From: Sulfurimonas sp.
GTDB lineage: Bacteria; Campylobacterota; Campylobacteria; Campylobacterales; Sulfurimonadaceae
Length of the DNA stretch: 5,752 nucleotides
Assembly (NCBI GenBank): GCA_027083475.1
Contig: JALWON010000171.1
Coordinates: 1 to 5,752 of the forward strand
Reading direction: 5' to 3'
Shown here: in pieces, positions 5,100 to 5,752 of the stretch
Layout of the letters: every line of letters begins with the position of its first letter
Position numbering within the stretch: position 1 is the first letter of the stretch
The notes under the pieces: model-generated
The model's database searches: none
What the model saw: the letters and a program-made list of their open reading frames with translations, nothing else
Told to the model about the DNA's origin: nothing
Program-made: the position numbers and the translations under genes

Positions 5100-5717
5100 T
5101 TAGAGTCCTTCTAAAAGGATCGACCAGAGTCTCTCTACCTCTTTATCATTTAGAAAAAGGGTAGATTTGTGTGTATAAAGTTCTTCTAAAGCCTCTTGTG
5201 AAAATGCAAGTGTGTGTGTGCAGTTTGGGTGTGTTGGCAGATAAGCACGAATGAGGGAAACATCTTTTAAAATTGGTTTTGAGCATAAAAAGCAGTGAAA
5301 ATCCTGATGCAGACGCCCCTCATGTTCGAGTATCTTCACATAGCTTTCAATAGCAACACGTTTTGGATTTTGTTTATTCCACTCGTGGGAGGCATTTTCT
5401 ATAAGTGTAAAATAAAAATCACCAAAATCTTCAGCATCTTTGAGATGTTTATAAAAAAGGGAGAGAAAATCTTGCCATAAACGCAGGAGTTTGTAGTCAT
5501 TTATCCACGGGTATCCAATATGAATGACATCTTTTAGCCGACCAATCGTTGATTTTGCCGAAGGCTCTATCTCGTAATCAATTTTAAAGCCAATGTTTAT
5601 GGTACCATGTCTTGCCCCGTAAAATCTATATACAGTCTGTAAAGAGTTTTTTGCAAGAAGTGTAACAATAAGATCTTCTTCTTTGACTTTGTTGAGATTT
5701 ATAATGTAAGCCTGCAT
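5100..5717 (-). CDS. recO: Recombination mediator protein RecO (short epsilonproteobacterial type)
   Basis: RecO binds single-stranded DNA and SSB and, with RecR, loads RecA onto SSB-coated DNA during gap and break repair. The 205-residue protein begins MQAYIINLNKVKEEDLIVTLL, the expected OB-fold first strands with the conserved 'E-x-D' turn, then YRFYGARHG at 30-38, which is characteristic of campylobacterial RecO. A helical C-terminal domain follows (about 75-205). C142 and C145 (HCFLC) form one CxxC knuckle; H164, C166 and H168 (THPNCTH) may provide the rest of a zinc site, as other RecO proteins have two CxxC pairs. It is shorter than E. coli RecO (about 240 residues), as expected for this phylum. 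It is the first gene of a two-gene unit with the alkC-like gene. No clear Shine-Dalgarno precedes the ATG, and a -10-like box lies right in front of it. Sequence divergence in this family keeps me below full certainty. Confidence 0.87.
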   Translation of the reverse strand: MQAYIINLNKVKEEDLIVTLLAKNSLQTVYRFYGARHGTINIGFKIDYEIEPSAKSTIGRLKDVIHIGYPWINDYKLLRLWQDFLSLFYKHLKDAEDFGDFYFTLIENASHEWNKQNPKRVAIESYVKILEHEGRLHQDFHCFLCSKPILKDVSLIRAYLPTHPNCTHTLAFSQEALEELYTHKSTLFLNDKEVERLWSILLEGL

Positions 5718-5723
5718 TTTAGA

Positions 5724-5741
5724 AGTATACTCAACTATACT
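5724..5741 (-). promoter_or_regulatory. Candidate recO promoter and inverted repeat
   Basis: On the minus strand there are two -10-like hexamers, TATAGT (5734-5739) and TATACT (5724-5729), each matching TATAAT at five of six positions. The proximal one would start transcription at or next to the recO ATG (5715-5717); the distal one would leave a leader of about 10 bases. The same DNA forms a perfect inverted repeat, AGTATA - CTCAAC - TATACT, with 6-bp arms and a 6-base spacer. It could be an operator, or a by-product of two facing -10 boxes, since TATACT at 5736-5741 also reads rightward. No -35 is seen. Confidence 0.35.
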
Positions 5742-5752
5742 AAAGTATTGTT

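Noticed and set aside
4681..5480. Plus-strand open frames of 61-66 codons opposite the alkC-like gene and recO
   Set aside because: Both overlap clear family members on the other strand and show no motif of their own.

Overview
The window looks like chromosomal DNA from a member of the Campylobacterota (Epsilonproteobacteria), probably a Sulfurimonas- or Sulfurovum-like organism; the genus is a guess. The reasons are the AT-rich, gene-dense layout with overlapping genes, a short RecO of the epsilonproteobacterial kind, and the carboxyspermidine route enzymes that Campylobacter uses to make spermidine. I see no rRNA, tRNA, CRISPR array, insertion sequence, phage gene or attachment site.

Layout. 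Bases 1-1707 (+) hold the C-terminal end of a PlsC-type acyltransferase, then dgkA (diacylglycerol kinase), then a carboxy(nor)spermidine dehydrogenase. They lie tightly together and probably form one transcript, ending at a likely intrinsic terminator at 1692-1722. Bases 1704-2273 (-) encode an unrecognised small lipoprotein with coiled coils and one transmembrane helix. Its stop codon overlaps that of the dehydrogenase. A 57-bp divergent intergenic region (2274-2330) carries overlapping -10-like boxes. Bases 2331-4018 (+) hold nspC (carboxynorspermidine decarboxylase) and a SAM-dependent methyltransferase joined by an ATGA overlap. Bases 4015-5717 (-) hold recO followed by an AlkC-type HEAT-repeat DNA glycosylase, converging on the methyltransferase with a 4-base stop overlap. 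Bases 5718-5752 are the recO upstream region, with an inverted repeat and -10-like boxes. There is no gene-free stretch over 60 bases.

How the genes work together. The acyltransferase and dgkA belong to membrane phospholipid turnover and recycling. The dehydrogenase and NspC are two successive enzymes: putrescine plus aspartate semialdehyde gives carboxyspermidine, which is decarboxylated to spermidine. They flank the antisense lipoprotein gene. recO and the alkC-like gene are both DNA repair genes (recombinational loading of RecA, and base excision of alkylated bases) and appear to be co-transcribed.

Most of this is ordinary core genome. The parts least explained are the lipoprotein/membrane protein at 1704-2273, the substrate of the methyltransferase coupled to nspC, and the promoter architecture of the two minus-strand units, whose -10-like boxes lie so close to the start codons that leaderless mRNAs are possible. 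I did not find convincing evidence of a wholly new system.
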